Positions 16,912 through 25,375 of a DNA stretch of 64,000 nucleotides are shown here, in pieces (within the stretch, counting starts at the first letter, position 1; every line of letters starts with the position of its first letter). This DNA comes from JBHFEI01 sp041928815 (GTDB lineage: Bacteria; Pseudomonadota; Alphaproteobacteria; Rhizobiales; Rhizobiaceae). The DNA lies in assembly GCF_041928815.1 (NCBI RefSeq), contig NZ_JBHFEI010000001.1:62001-126000 (forward strand). Reading direction: 5' to 3'. The translations under genes were made by a program, and so were the position numbers. The notes below the pieces were generated by a model. That model searched no databases and was not told the origin of the DNA. It worked only from the letters and a program-made list of their open reading frames with translations.

Positions 16912-17865
16912 TCAGACGGCCAGCGCCTGCCCGACATCGGGCGACGCCGGAGTGTCGCCGCCCGCCGCCGTGGCCAGCGTGCGGCAGGCCCGCACATACC
17001 AGCCGGGATGGCGCTGCGACAAGCTGTCGGCCGCCCGCGCCGCCGCCGTTTCATCGGCATAGAGGCCGAAGCAGGTGGCGCCGGAACCCGACATGCGCAC
17101 GATCTCCGCTCCCGTCGCATCGAGCGCCGCAAGCACGGCGCCGATCCGGGGCTCGGTGTCGATCGCGGGCGGTTGCAGGTCGTTGCGCAGCGGCCCGAGC
17201 GCGCTTCGCCAGGCAATCGCCGTTCCGTCCGCCGGGCTCAACGGGAGCGGCGGGTTCTCCTTGCGCCGCAGCGCCCGGAAGACGGCGGGCGTCGCGACGC
17301 CGACGAGCGGATTGACGAGGACGAGCGGCAAAGTCGGGAACGCATCGAGCAGCTCGATCCGCTCGCCAATGCCACGGGCGAGGAGCGGCCTGCCTTGCAG
17401 GCACATCGGCACATCCGCGCCGAGCGACAGGGCGATCGCGTCGAGGCTCGCGACATCGGGCATGCCGCCCCAGAGCGCCGTCAGGGCGCGCAGCGTCGCA
17501 GCCGCATCGGCCGAGCCGCCGCCGATGCCCGAGGCGACCGGAAGCGCCTTGTGCAGGCTAATCGCCACCGGCGGCGCCGGCCACCCCCGGCGCTCGAAGG
17601 CGCCGCGCAGAAGGTCGCGCGCCCGCAGCACGAGATTGCCGCCGGGGGCATCGGCCGTCAGCGGCAGGCCCGCCGCGAAGGGACCGTCGACGGAAAACCC
17701 GTCCTGCGGCGCCGGGGCGACATCAATCGTGTCGCCGATATCGGCGAAGGCGACGATGCTTTCGAGCAGGTGGTGGCCGTCGGCCCGCTGGCCGACGACG
17801 TGCAGGGCGAGATTGACCTTCGCCGGCGCGTGATGCCGCACGAAGGCGGCGGACGATGCCGTCAT
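16912..17865 (-). CDS. ispE: 4-diphosphocytidyl-2-C-methyl-D-erythritol kinase
   Basis: This 317-residue GHMP kinase phosphorylates CDP-ME in the non-mevalonate (MEP) isoprenoid pathway. It shows HAPAKVNLALHVVGQRADGHH at the N-terminus, LPVASGIGGGSADAAATL (the Gly-rich ATP loop) and VRMSGSGATCFGLY near the C-terminus. It follows the TPR gene by 16 bases on the same strand. Functionally it pairs with the polyprenyl diphosphate synthase encoded further upstream, which consumes MEP-pathway products. Confidence 0.95.
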   Translation of the reverse strand: MTASSAAFVRHHAPAKVNLALHVVGQRADGHHLLESIVAFADIGDTIDVAPAPQDGFSVDGPFAAGLPLTADAPGGNLVLRARDLLRGAFERRGWPAPPVAISLHKALPVASGIGGGSADAAATLRALTALWGGMPDVASLDAIALSLGADVPMCLQGRPLLARGIGERIELLDAFPTLPLVLVNPLVGVATPAVFRALRRKENPPLPLSPADGTAIAWRSALGPLRNDLQPPAIDTEPRIGAVLAALDATGAEIVRMSGSGATCFGLYADETAAARAADSLSQRHPGWYVRACRTLATAAGGDTPASPDVGQALAV

Positions 17866-17881
17866 GCGATGGGCCGCCGGA

Positions 17882-19711
17882 TCAGGACTTCTTGTCGGGC
17901 AGCACGGCGGCGGTGCCGCCCTTCGCCTTCGGCTCGCGCGCGTCGGCCGCCGGAACGGTGTTGTCGAGCGGCGGCAGGCCCTTCTCGATCTTCGCCTTGA
18001 TCTTGGGGATCTCGGCCTCCTCCGGCTTCAGTTCGAGCGCCTGGTTCCACTGGTAGACGGCCTCGAGCCTGCGGCCGGTGCGCCAGTAGGCATCGCCGAG
18101 ATGATCGTTGATCGTCGGATCTCCGGCCTGCAGCTCCGCGGCGCGCTCCAGTTCCTGCACCGCCTCGTCGAAGCGCGACAGGCGGTAATAGGCCCAGCCG
18201 AGCGAATCGACGATATAGCCGTCGTCCGGCTTCAGCTCGACGGCGCGGCGGATCATGTCCAGGCCCTCGTCGAGGTTCATGTTCATGTCGACCCAGGAAT
18301 AGCCGAGATAGTTCAGCACCTGCGGCTGGTCCGGATTGAGCTCCAGCGCCTTGCGGAAATTGGGCTCGGCCTTGTCCCAGATCTTCTGCCGCTCATAGGC
18401 GATGCCGCGCTGGAAGAAGATCGTCCAGTGCGTCCGGGCCGGCTTCGGGCCGATCTCGCCGACCGCGCGGTCATAGACCGCGCCCATCTCCTTGTAGTCC
18501 TTGGCGTCCGACAGCACGCTGCCATAGGCGAGGTAGCTGCGCATGTCCTTCGGGTCGAGGTCGATCAGCGATTTCAGGTGGCTCTTCGCCTCCTCCACCT
18601 TGCCGATGCCGGCGAGGCCGAGGCCGAGCTGGAGTTCCGACAGGCGGCGCATCGGCGAATCGGCAGGCACGCTGCGGTAATATTCGATCGCCTTGTCGGT
18701 CTTCTTCAGGCTTTCCGAAATGCCGCCGAGCATGACGAGAATGTCGGCGCTCTTCGGATCGAGGTTGCGGGCGGTCTGCAGGTAGAGGGAGACGATATCC
18801 TCGGCCCCGTCGCGGTTGAGCGCCGCGCCGATCGAGAACAGCACGGCCGCCGCCCCCTCGGTCGCATTGGTGACCTGCTGGGCCGGCACCTTGCCCGCCT
18901 CGATCGAGGCACGCAGGGCCGCGAGCGGCGAGTAGTTGTTGAGGAGCGTCTCGCCGGCGGCGAGCGTGTCGAGCGCCTTCTGCCGGTTGCCCTGCCTGGC
19001 CTCCAGGGCGGCAAGCGCTGTGACGGCGCGCATGAAGGTGTCGGGCGCGGTGGCGCCGCCATTGCGGTCGAGCACCGCGGCGCTGAGATGGGAACGGGCG
19101 GAGGCGACGTCGCCCTTGGCGATCGCGATCGCGCCCGCATGATAGTTCTTGAAGATGGCGAACCATTCCGGCCCATCCATCGCGTCGATCATGCGGATCG
19201 CGTCCTTGGTCTTGCCGCGTCCGTGCTCGGCCCAGGCGAGCAGCAGGCCGTTCATCAGGCGGTCGAGGTCGTTCGGCCCGTCATAGGTGAGGATCTTCGT
19301 CGCCGCCGACGGCCGGCCGGCGCGGATCGCCTCGACGGCACGCGCAATCGTCGTGATCCGCTCGACGGAGGCATCGTCCTTCAGCGTCTCGGCGATGGCG
19401 ACGCCCTCGGCGAAGGCGCCGTTCATCAGAAGGGTGATCATCAGCCGCTGCTTGACGTCGACATTGTCCGGCTCGAAGCCGAGAGCGATGCGATAAAGCT
19501 CGGTGGCACGGTCGAAATCCCGGTCGACATCCGCCGTCCGGCCGGCGAGGAAGGCGCCGGAAAACGTGTTGACGGTGGCCGGATCGAAGGTGACCTCGGC
19601 CGCCGCATCCGCCTTCGCCTCTTCCGCCCGCGCGCCCGGGACCGCCGACAGCGCCACGAGCACGGAGAGCGCCGCCCCGCTCAGGAGGCGGATAGGATGG
19701 TATTGCCGCAT
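17882..19711 (-). CDS. Exported tetratricopeptide repeat protein
   Basis: This 609-residue protein has a signal peptide (LLSGAALSVLVALSAVPGARA) and at least ten TPR-like helix pairs spread through the mature chain, for example DRDFDRATELYRIALGFEPDN, KTDKAIEYYRSVP, DKAEPNFRKALELNPDQPQVLNYLGY and RFDEAVQELERAAELQAGDP. The last 40 residues are Lys/Ala-rich. The start at 19711 is chosen because AAAGG stands seven bases ahead; an in-frame ATG at 19726 is the alternative. TPR arrays bind peptides or build envelope complexes. The specific partner is unknown. It is likely periplasmic and is cotranscribed with ispE. Confidence 0.85.
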   Translation of the reverse strand: MRQYHPIRLLSGAALSVLVALSAVPGARAEEAKADAAAEVTFDPATVNTFSGAFLAGRTADVDRDFDRATELYRIALGFEPDNVDVKQRLMITLLMNGAFAEGVAIAETLKDDASVERITTIARAVEAIRAGRPSAATKILTYDGPNDLDRLMNGLLLAWAEHGRGKTKDAIRMIDAMDGPEWFAIFKNYHAGAIAIAKGDVASARSHLSAAVLDRNGGATAPDTFMRAVTALAALEARQGNRQKALDTLAAGETLLNNYSPLAALRASIEAGKVPAQQVTNATEGAAAVLFSIGAALNRDGAEDIVSLYLQTARNLDPKSADILVMLGGISESLKKTDKAIEYYRSVPADSPMRRLSELQLGLGLAGIGKVEEAKSHLKSLIDLDPKDMRSYLAYGSVLSDAKDYKEMGAVYDRAVGEIGPKPARTHWTIFFQRGIAYERQKIWDKAEPNFRKALELNPDQPQVLNYLGYSWVDMNMNLDEGLDMIRRAVELKPDDGYIVDSLGWAYYRLSRFDEAVQELERAAELQAGDPTINDHLGDAYWRTGRRLEAVYQWNQALELKPEEAEIPKIKAKIEKGLPPLDNTVPAADAREPKAKGGTAAVLPDKKS

Positions 19712-19869
19712 GGTCACGCCTTTCATCACCGGCGCCCGCCCTGCGGGCAAACCTACGCCGCCCGGGGAATCGCCGCCGGGCCGGGGTTTCGAGTCATTGA
19801 CGAACAGAATGGCTTTTTTGGCGCAAGCCGGCAAGATATTCGTCCTGGCCCGAGGGCCGCGCCGGGCGA

Positions 19870-20892
19870 TCAGTTGACCCGGCCGATGCAGAAGTCGATC
19901 ACGTCGAGAAGCGCCGATTTCAGCGGCGAGGCCGGCAGCGGCGCCAGCGCGTCGCGCGCGATTGTCCCGTAATGCACCGCCCGCGCGATCGTGTCGGTCA
20001 GCGCGCCGTAGCGGTGGATGAGACCGAGCGCGCGCTCGAGCCGCTGGTCGTCGCTGGCGCCGCCCTCGATCGACTCGCGCCAGAAGGCCCGCTCGTCCTC
20101 GGTGCCGCGCCGGTAGGCGAGGATCACCGGCAGGGTGATCTTGCCCTCGCGGAAATCGTCGCCGACATTCTTGCCGAGGTCGGCGGCCTTGCCGCCATAG
20201 TCGAGCGCGTCGTCGACGAGCTGGAAGGCAAGGCCGAGATTCATGCCGTAGGACTTCATCGCTGCCCGGTTCGCCTTGCCGGCACCGGCGACGATCGGCC
20301 CGACCTCGGCGGCGGCGGCAAAGAGGGAGGCCGTCTTCGCGCGGATGACGGAGAGATAGTCGTCCTCGGTCGTCTCCATGTTCTTGGCGACGGAGAGCTG
20401 CAGCACCTCGCCCTCGGCGATGACGCAGGCGGCGGCCGAGAGCACGTCGAGCGCGTCGAGCGAGCCGACATCGACCATCAGCCGGAAGGCCTGGCCGAGC
20501 AGGAAATCGCCGACGAGCACGCTTGCCTGGTTGCCCCAGATGATCCGTGCGGTGGATTTGCCGCGCCTGAGGTCGCTCTCGTCGACCACGTCGTCGTGGA
20601 GCAGCGTCGCCGTGTGCATGAACTCGACGCTCGTCGCAAGCTTGATGTGGCCGTCGCCGATGGCGCCGAAAAGGGCAGCGGAGGCGAGCGTCAGCATCGG
20701 CCGCAGCCGCTTGCCGCCGGACGAGATCAGATGGTTGGCGACCTCGGGGATCATCTCGACATCCGATCCCGCCTTGGAGAGGATCAGCTGGTTGACCCGC
20801 TGCATGTCCGCCCTGGTCAGATCGACGATCGGCTTGATCAGCCCCTGGGGGGTCTTGCCCTCTTCCATCGCTATGACGACACCCACGCTCAC
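19870..20892 (-). CDS. Long-chain polyprenyl diphosphate synthase (octa/decaprenyl type)
   Basis: This 340-residue all-helical trans-prenyltransferase makes the ubiquinone side chain. Both Asp-rich magnesium motifs are intact: LLHDDVVD (97-104) and DDALD (227-231). GGKRLRP (59-65) binds pyrophosphate. Small residues (Thr, Ala, Thr) precede the first motif, as in synthases for C40-C50 products, so ubiquinone-chain synthesis is more likely than FPP synthesis. In Rhizobiaceae the product is normally decaprenyl diphosphate for UQ-10. The gene reads left, followed after 158 bases by the TPR gene. Confidence 0.92.
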   Translation of the reverse strand: MSVGVVIAMEEGKTPQGLIKPIVDLTRADMQRVNQLILSKAGSDVEMIPEVANHLISSGGKRLRPMLTLASAALFGAIGDGHIKLATSVEFMHTATLLHDDVVDESDLRRGKSTARIIWGNQASVLVGDFLLGQAFRLMVDVGSLDALDVLSAAACVIAEGEVLQLSVAKNMETTEDDYLSVIRAKTASLFAAAAEVGPIVAGAGKANRAAMKSYGMNLGLAFQLVDDALDYGGKAADLGKNVGDDFREGKITLPVILAYRRGTEDERAFWRESIEGGASDDQRLERALGLIHRYGALTDTIARAVHYGTIARDALAPLPASPLKSALLDVIDFCIGRVN

Positions 20893-21091
20893 GACACTCC
20901 TGTCCGTATCTCGACCGCGAAAGGCCGGCGCAAGGACGCGGCCGGTGTAAAACGCGGCCCGCCCGTCCGCTGGTTGATGCCCCAGATGAGGGCGGAATTC
21001 AACCGCCGCCGACGCTTTCCCCTGAAAGGGGCGGCGGAAAGCCGCAATTTCGACGTCTTCGTGACGATGGCCGACGGCATGCGCCCATGAA

Positions 21092-21117
21092 AAAAGCCCG
21101 GACGAGGCCGGGCTTTT
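21092..21117 (-). terminator. Terminator of the ATP synthase F0 operon
   Basis: Stem AAAAGCCCGG (21092-21101) pairs with CCGGGCTTTT (21108-21117) around a six-base loop. On the minus strand it is followed by further T residues, which fits the end of the leftward atp operon 25 bases after the atpF stop. A rightward T run also exists, so it could act both ways. Confidence 0.85.
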
Positions 21118-21141
21118 CGGGGAGACTTGACAGACGATGCC

Positions 21142-21633
21142 TCAGTTCAGCCGCGCCTTGACGTCGCTCAGCGACTTGGCGAAGAGCGCGTTCTGCGTCT
21201 CGGCGCCGGCATGGGCGGTGATGACCTTCTCGGCGGCGGCGATCGCCAGATCGACGGCGGTGGAGCGCACCGCATTGATCGCGTCGACTTCGGCCTGCTT
21301 GATCTTCTGCTCCGAAAGCGCGGTACGGCGGGCGACGAATTCCTCCGTCTTCTGCTTGGCCTCGGCGGTCAGGGCCTGGGCCTCGCGCTCGGCGGCGGCG
21401 ATGATCGCCTGCGCCTCGGCCTCGGCTTCCTTGCGCTTCTTCTGGTATTCGGCGAGCAGGGCCTGGGCCTCGTCGCGCAGGCGCTTGGCCTCGACCAGCT
21501 GGTTCTTGATCTTGTCGGCGCGCTCGTCGAGCGACTTCGCCAGCATGCCCGGAACCTTGAGGTAGGCAATGAGGACGAGGAAGAGAACGAGGCCGACGGT
21601 GGCCCAGACGGTGGCCTGAGAAGTCAGATCCAT
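21142..21633 (-). CDS. atpF: ATP synthase F0 subunit b
   Basis: This 163-residue peripheral-stalk subunit has one N-terminal membrane helix (about 8-26, ATVWATVGLVLFLVLIAYL) and a long, charged coiled coil rich in Ala, Glu, Lys and Gln that runs to the end. It is the last gene of the F0 operon, 12 bases after the b' gene. Alphaproteobacteria, like photosynthetic bacteria, use one b and one b' copy to connect F0 to the F1 head. Confidence 0.93.
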   Translation of the reverse strand: MDLTSQATVWATVGLVLFLVLIAYLKVPGMLAKSLDERADKIKNQLVEAKRLRDEAQALLAEYQKKRKEAEAEAQAIIAAAEREAQALTAEAKQKTEEFVARRTALSEQKIKQAEVDAINAVRSTAVDLAIAAAEKVITAHAGAETQNALFAKSLSDVKARLN

Positions 21634-21645
21634 GGTTTCCTCCCG

Positions 21646-22284
21646 TTAGCGCTGCGATTCGGCGGAGACGGCCGCGGCGATCTCGCCCTCCGGCACCGGC
21701 TGGCCGATGAGATGGGAGACGACGGCGGAGGCGGTCTCGGTGGCGATCGCGCCGACATCGGCGAGCGCCTTCGCCTTGATCTCGGCGATGTTCGACTCGG
21801 CGGCGGCGATGCGGGCGGAAAGATCGGTCTCGATGGCGGTGCGCTCGGCGTCGGCCTTGGCCTTGGCGGCGTCGCGCGCGCCGTTGGCGATGGCATTGCC
21901 CTTGGCCCTCGCGGCAGCGAGCTCCTGCTCGTAGGTCGCGACCGCGGCGTCGGCTTCCGCCTTGAAGCGGGCGGCCTCGTCGAGATCCTGGGCGATGCGG
22001 TCCTGGCGGTGTTCCAGGATCGCGCCGATGCGCGGCAGGATCACCTTCTGGACCAGATAATAGAAGAGACCGAACGTGATCGCCAGCCAGACGAGCTGGG
22101 ACGAGAAGGTCGAGGAATCGAAGGGCGGAAAGACGCCCGAGCCGTGTCCGCCTTCGTGCGCCACACCCGTTTCGGTGTGGACTTCACCGGCGCCTGCGGC
22201 ATCATGACCGGCAGCGCCCGTTGCGTCGTGCGTCTCGGCGCCTTCGGTTTGCCCTTCCTGGGCAAAAGCCGGTGTCACAAACAT
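21646..22284 (-). CDS. atpF': ATP synthase F0 subunit b'
   Basis: This is a 212-residue divergent b-type stalk subunit. Residues 1-50 form a Gly/His/Glu-rich leader that begins MFVTPAFAQEG, resembling a signal sequence ending in AFA. The membrane helix (about 58-80, SQLVWLAITFGLFYYLVQKVI) then leads into a coiled coil rich in Ala, Glu and Arg. The start at 22284 is supported by GGAGG six bases upstream. The operon order atpE-b'-b is the usual rhizobial one. The soluble domain shares little identity with subunit b, as expected. Confidence 0.92.
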   Translation of the reverse strand: MFVTPAFAQEGQTEGAETHDATGAAGHDAAGAGEVHTETGVAHEGGHGSGVFPPFDSSTFSSQLVWLAITFGLFYYLVQKVILPRIGAILEHRQDRIAQDLDEAARFKAEADAAVATYEQELAAARAKGNAIANGARDAAKAKADAERTAIETDLSARIAAAESNIAEIKAKALADVGAIATETASAVVSHLIGQPVPEGEIAAAVSAESQR

Positions 22285-22375
22285 GCTCACCTCCAGGTGC
22301 ACTCGTCAAAGTCTTCGGCCGCGTCCTCCCGATGTCCGGGAGATCGCGGCCGCTTGATCGGCGTCGCGGCTTAGA

Positions 22376-22603
22376 TCAGACCGCGAACAGCAGGAGGAGA
22401 GCGACGAGCAGCGAGAAGATGCCCAGAGCTTCCGTCACGGCGAAGCCGAAAACCAGGCGGCCGAACTGGCCGTCGGCAGCCGACGGGTTGCGCAGGGCGC
22501 CCGACAGGTAGTTGCCGAAGATGTTGCCGAGGCCGAGAGCCGTACCAGCCATGCCAAAGCAAGCCAGACCCGCGCCGATGTATTTTGCTGCTTCCGCTTC
22601 CAT
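22376..22603 (-). CDS. atpE: ATP synthase F0 subunit c
   Basis: This 75-residue proteolipid makes up the rotor ring. Two membrane helices flank a polar loop (RNPSA) around residue 40. The proton-carrying carboxylate is Glu58, in FAVTEALGIF. The short length and the Gly-rich first helix (GLACFGMAGTALGLGNIFG) are standard. The start at 22603 gives the conserved MEAEAAKYIGAG. It lies 73 bases after atpB. Confidence 0.96.
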   Translation of the reverse strand: MEAEAAKYIGAGLACFGMAGTALGLGNIFGNYLSGALRNPSAADGQFGRLVFGFAVTEALGIFSLLVALLLLFAV

Positions 22604-22676
22604 CGTGTTTACTCCTTTGAAATGGTAGTGCGGCTGAAAACTGGCCCCCGGGAAGCGGGGGCCGACGTTCCACTCC

Positions 22677-23435
22677 TCAGTGGCCGCCATGCACGGCGTC
22701 GTTCAGGTACATGCATGTCAGTACCGCGAAGACGTAAGCCTGCAGGAAGGCAACGAGGAATTCGAGACCCGTCAGGGCGACGGTCATGATGAGGGGAAGG
22801 ATCGCGCCGACGACGCCCACAGCACCGAGCGTGCTCATCGAGGCGACGAAGCCGGCGAAGACCTTGAGCGTGATGTGACCCGCCAGCATGTTGGCGAAGA
22901 GACGCACCGAGAGGCTGATCGGGCGCGAGAGGAACGAGATGACCTCGATCGCGACGACGAGCGGCAGAAGCGCGCCGGGAACGCCGCTCGGCACGAAGAT
23001 GCCGAGGAAATGGGTGCCGTGCTTCATGAAGCCGTAGACCACGACCGTGCCGATGACGAAGAGCGCCAAGGCAAAGGTGACGATGATCTGGCTGGTGATG
23101 GTGAAGAAATAAGGGAACATGCCCAGAAGGTTCGCCGTCAGGATGAAGAGAAACAGCGAGAAGACCATCGGGAAGAACTTCATGCCGCCGCTGCCGGCGC
23201 CCTCGCGCAGCATCGAGGCGATGAATTCGTAGGAAAGCTCGGACACGGACTGCATCCGGCCGGGCACGATCGCCCGGCTCGACGTGGTCAGGTAGAGGAA
23301 ACCGGTCGCGACGAGCACGGTCACGACCATGAACAGCGAGGCATTGGTGAAGGACAAGTCCAGCCCGCCAATATTGATCGGAACGATCTTGTTGACCACG
23401 AACTGGTGTACCGGATCTACCTTGTCGCCTGCCAC
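22677..23435 (-). CDS. atpB: ATP synthase F0 subunit a
   Basis: This 252-residue membrane stator protein forms the proton half-channels beside the c ring. It has about five to six membrane helices. The essential Arg lies in the segment LSRPISLSVRLFANMLAGH (SVRLFANM). The N-terminus (DPVHQFVVNKIVPINIGG) is typical of rhizobial subunit a. It lies 59 bases after atpI in the same leftward operon. Confidence 0.96.
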   Translation of the reverse strand: MAGDKVDPVHQFVVNKIVPINIGGLDLSFTNASLFMVVTVLVATGFLYLTTSSRAIVPGRMQSVSELSYEFIASMLREGAGSGGMKFFPMVFSLFLFILTANLLGMFPYFFTITSQIIVTFALALFVIGTVVVYGFMKHGTHFLGIFVPSGVPGALLPLVVAIEVISFLSRPISLSVRLFANMLAGHITLKVFAGFVASMSTLGAVGVVGAILPLIMTVALTGLEFLVAFLQAYVFAVLTCMYLNDAVHGGH

Positions 23436-23494
23436 GGCTTTTCTCTCTCACCTTGTCTCCGCCCACCGGCGGAAGTCCCACTGTCGGCGACGCC

Positions 23495-23854
23495 TCAGAC
23501 GTCGCGATGATCCCTGCCCCGACCCAGCCTGTCGACCGGATGGGGCGATGCCACCATGCCTGCGGACCGCAGGACATTGAGCACGCCGGCACAAAAACCG
23601 AGGAGGAGAAGAACGATCATCCCCCACGGGCCTGTACCCGCAAAATGATCCAAAAGATAGCCCAGAATCGCGCCCACGATGACCGCTGCGATAAATTCGC
23701 TCGAGAGTTTGACGGCCACCGCATAGCCCTTGCGGTTCTCGGTCGCCCTCTGGTCAGCGGCCTCGCGACCGGCCTCGTCCGCCTTCAGCGACGACAATTT
23801 GTCGCCGAGGGCCTTGCGCCGTTCGTCCAGACTGTCTTCCGGCTTCCCCGTCAT
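23495..23854 (-). CDS. atpI: AtpI family ATP synthase assembly protein
   Basis: This 119-residue protein has a charged N-terminal half (LDERRKALGDKLSSLK) and two membrane helices (SSEFIAAVIVGAILGYLLDH and GPWGMIVLLLLGFCAGVLNVL). This is the alphaproteobacterial AtpI pattern. It is linked to assembly of the c ring and, in some systems, magnesium supply. The start at 23854 follows GGAGG by eight bases; in-frame sequence further upstream lacks a family match. It is the first gene of the F0 operon. Confidence 0.88.
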   Translation of the reverse strand: MTGKPEDSLDERRKALGDKLSSLKADEAGREAADQRATENRKGYAVAVKLSSEFIAAVIVGAILGYLLDHFAGTGPWGMIVLLLLGFCAGVLNVLRSAGMVASPHPVDRLGRGRDHRDV

Positions 23855-24069
23855 CGCACCCACCTCCGCCCTGCCACGAACCATGAAATTGACATAGTTC
23901 GATTGGTACAAGCTGCCAGAGGCTGTGCGCCACGGACCCTTTGAAGTCGGGCGCACCATAGTTTTAGGTGCCGCCTTAGTCAAGGCGAAGGGCACCTCTG
24001 TTAACTGTTCTCTTTTTCAAATAAAATCATAGACTTACGGGAATTGCCGCCAAATCCCGGCGCCCATCC

Positions 24070-25245
24070 TCAGCTCCAGCCGCCGCCATAGGTGCGGTAG
24101 AAGACGTGGAGGCCGACCTTGGCGACGCGCTTCATCGTCTTCGCCCAGGCCGGACGGACATAGGTCGCGTGGTAATGGGTGGCGGAGCCGACTTCCGGCA
24201 GCCAGATGCGCCCCGAGGTCACCTCCATCGCGATGTCCTGCGCCACGCGCCAGCGGGCGGGGGAATAGACGATGTCGGGGATGAAGTCGCAGGCGAACGA
24301 GAACTGGCAGCGGTTGAACCAGCCCTTGTTCTGGTAGACGACGCCGCAGATCGTCTTCGGGTAGGTCGGGTTGCGCACGCGGTTGAGGATGACCTGCGCC
24401 ACCGCGGCCTGGCCTTTCAGCGATTCGCCGCGCGCCTCGAAATAGATGCCGTCGGTGAGGCACTTCTGCTCGGCGGCGCTGAACACCTCCGGCGGCAGCG
24501 CGGTCGCGGCCCAGTCGTGGTCCTCGGGCGCGATGTCGGGAATGAAGCGGCCGCCCGCCTTGTCCTCGCGCAGGATCGAATCGAAGGGCGATTCGCGCGC
24601 ATAGTCCGGCTCCGGCTTGGCATAGGCGAGCGCCAGGCTGTCGGGGGTCGGGTTGGTGACGAGGCCTGCCAGCATCGGCGAGACGTCGCGGGCGACCTTC
24701 GGCTTCTTCTTATAGAAGGCGGTGGCGATCTCGATCTCCTTGCCCTTCAGCGTCGGCCTGGTGAAGACCATCTTCTCGCCATTGTCGAGAACGGGCTCCT
24801 CGAGAAAGCCGGTGCGCTGAAGGATCGACCCGGCGGTGAAATCCTTCGGCGGCGTCATCGGGCTGACCGCGACGATCCGCCGCTTCTTCGCCGCGCGGTT
24901 GACGCGGTCCTCGTCCGGCAGAGGATCGGCGGTCTTCTGCTCGGCCGTCAGCGACACGCGCGCGCCGTCGGGCAGGTTGAGGCCGGCGCCGTCACCGAAG
25001 CCGCCGGTCACCATCGGATCGGTGAACACCATGTCGACGTCGTGGATCGATCCGGCCGGCGAGGTCGTCATGTACATGCGCCAGCGCTCGCCGCCGCGGT
25101 TGATCCCCGAAAGATAGGTGGCGAGATCGGCATGGGCCGAGACCGAGGGAAGGCCGAGATAGAGGCCTGCGGCGGCGAGCAGCGGCGGAAGCAGGCCCAA
25201 GAGACGGAAACGCGACCTGCGGCGGACCTGCTTTCCTGAACGCAT
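24070..25245 (-). CDS. SleB/CwlJ-type cell wall hydrolase
   Basis: This 391-residue protein has an N-terminal signal or anchor helix (residues about 12-32, LLGLLPPLLAAAGLYLGL), a long variable region, and a C-terminal Hydrolase_2 domain (about 270-390). The domain shows LTDGIYFEARGESLKGQAAVAQVILNR with the catalytic Glu, then YPKTICGVVYQ, CQFSFACD and ATHYHATYVRPAW. The family includes lytic enzymes that cut peptidoglycan. In rhizobia the role is probably envelope remodelling rather than spore germination. An ATG at 25245 with GGAG eight bases ahead is preferred over an in-frame TTG at 25263. Confidence 0.9.
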   Translation of the reverse strand: MRSGKQVRRRSRFRLLGLLPPLLAAAGLYLGLPSVSAHADLATYLSGINRGGERWRMYMTTSPAGSIHDVDMVFTDPMVTGGFGDGAGLNLPDGARVSLTAEQKTADPLPDEDRVNRAAKKRRIVAVSPMTPPKDFTAGSILQRTGFLEEPVLDNGEKMVFTRPTLKGKEIEIATAFYKKKPKVARDVSPMLAGLVTNPTPDSLALAYAKPEPDYARESPFDSILREDKAGGRFIPDIAPEDHDWAATALPPEVFSAAEQKCLTDGIYFEARGESLKGQAAVAQVILNRVRNPTYPKTICGVVYQNKGWFNRCQFSFACDFIPDIVYSPARWRVAQDIAMEVTSGRIWLPEVGSATHYHATYVRPAWAKTMKRVAKVGLHVFYRTYGGGWS

Positions 25246-25342
25246 CGACAAAACTCCACGCAACCGGACTTTCGGGCGGACGGCGAACGCAGCGCCCCTG
25301 ACGGCTAGAAGAATGATGCGTTAACCTTGATGATTGGTTAAG

Positions 25343-25369
25343 CCGGAATCGCGGATCCTCGCGATCCGG
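25343..25369 (-). terminator. Hairpin after kup, possible terminator
   Basis: CCGG-A-ATCGCG pairs with CGCGAT-CCGG around a six-base loop, with one bulged A. It lies just past the kup stop on the minus strand. The following minus-strand bases are only mildly T-rich, so termination strength is uncertain. Confidence 0.4.
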
Positions 25370-25375
25370 CGCCCC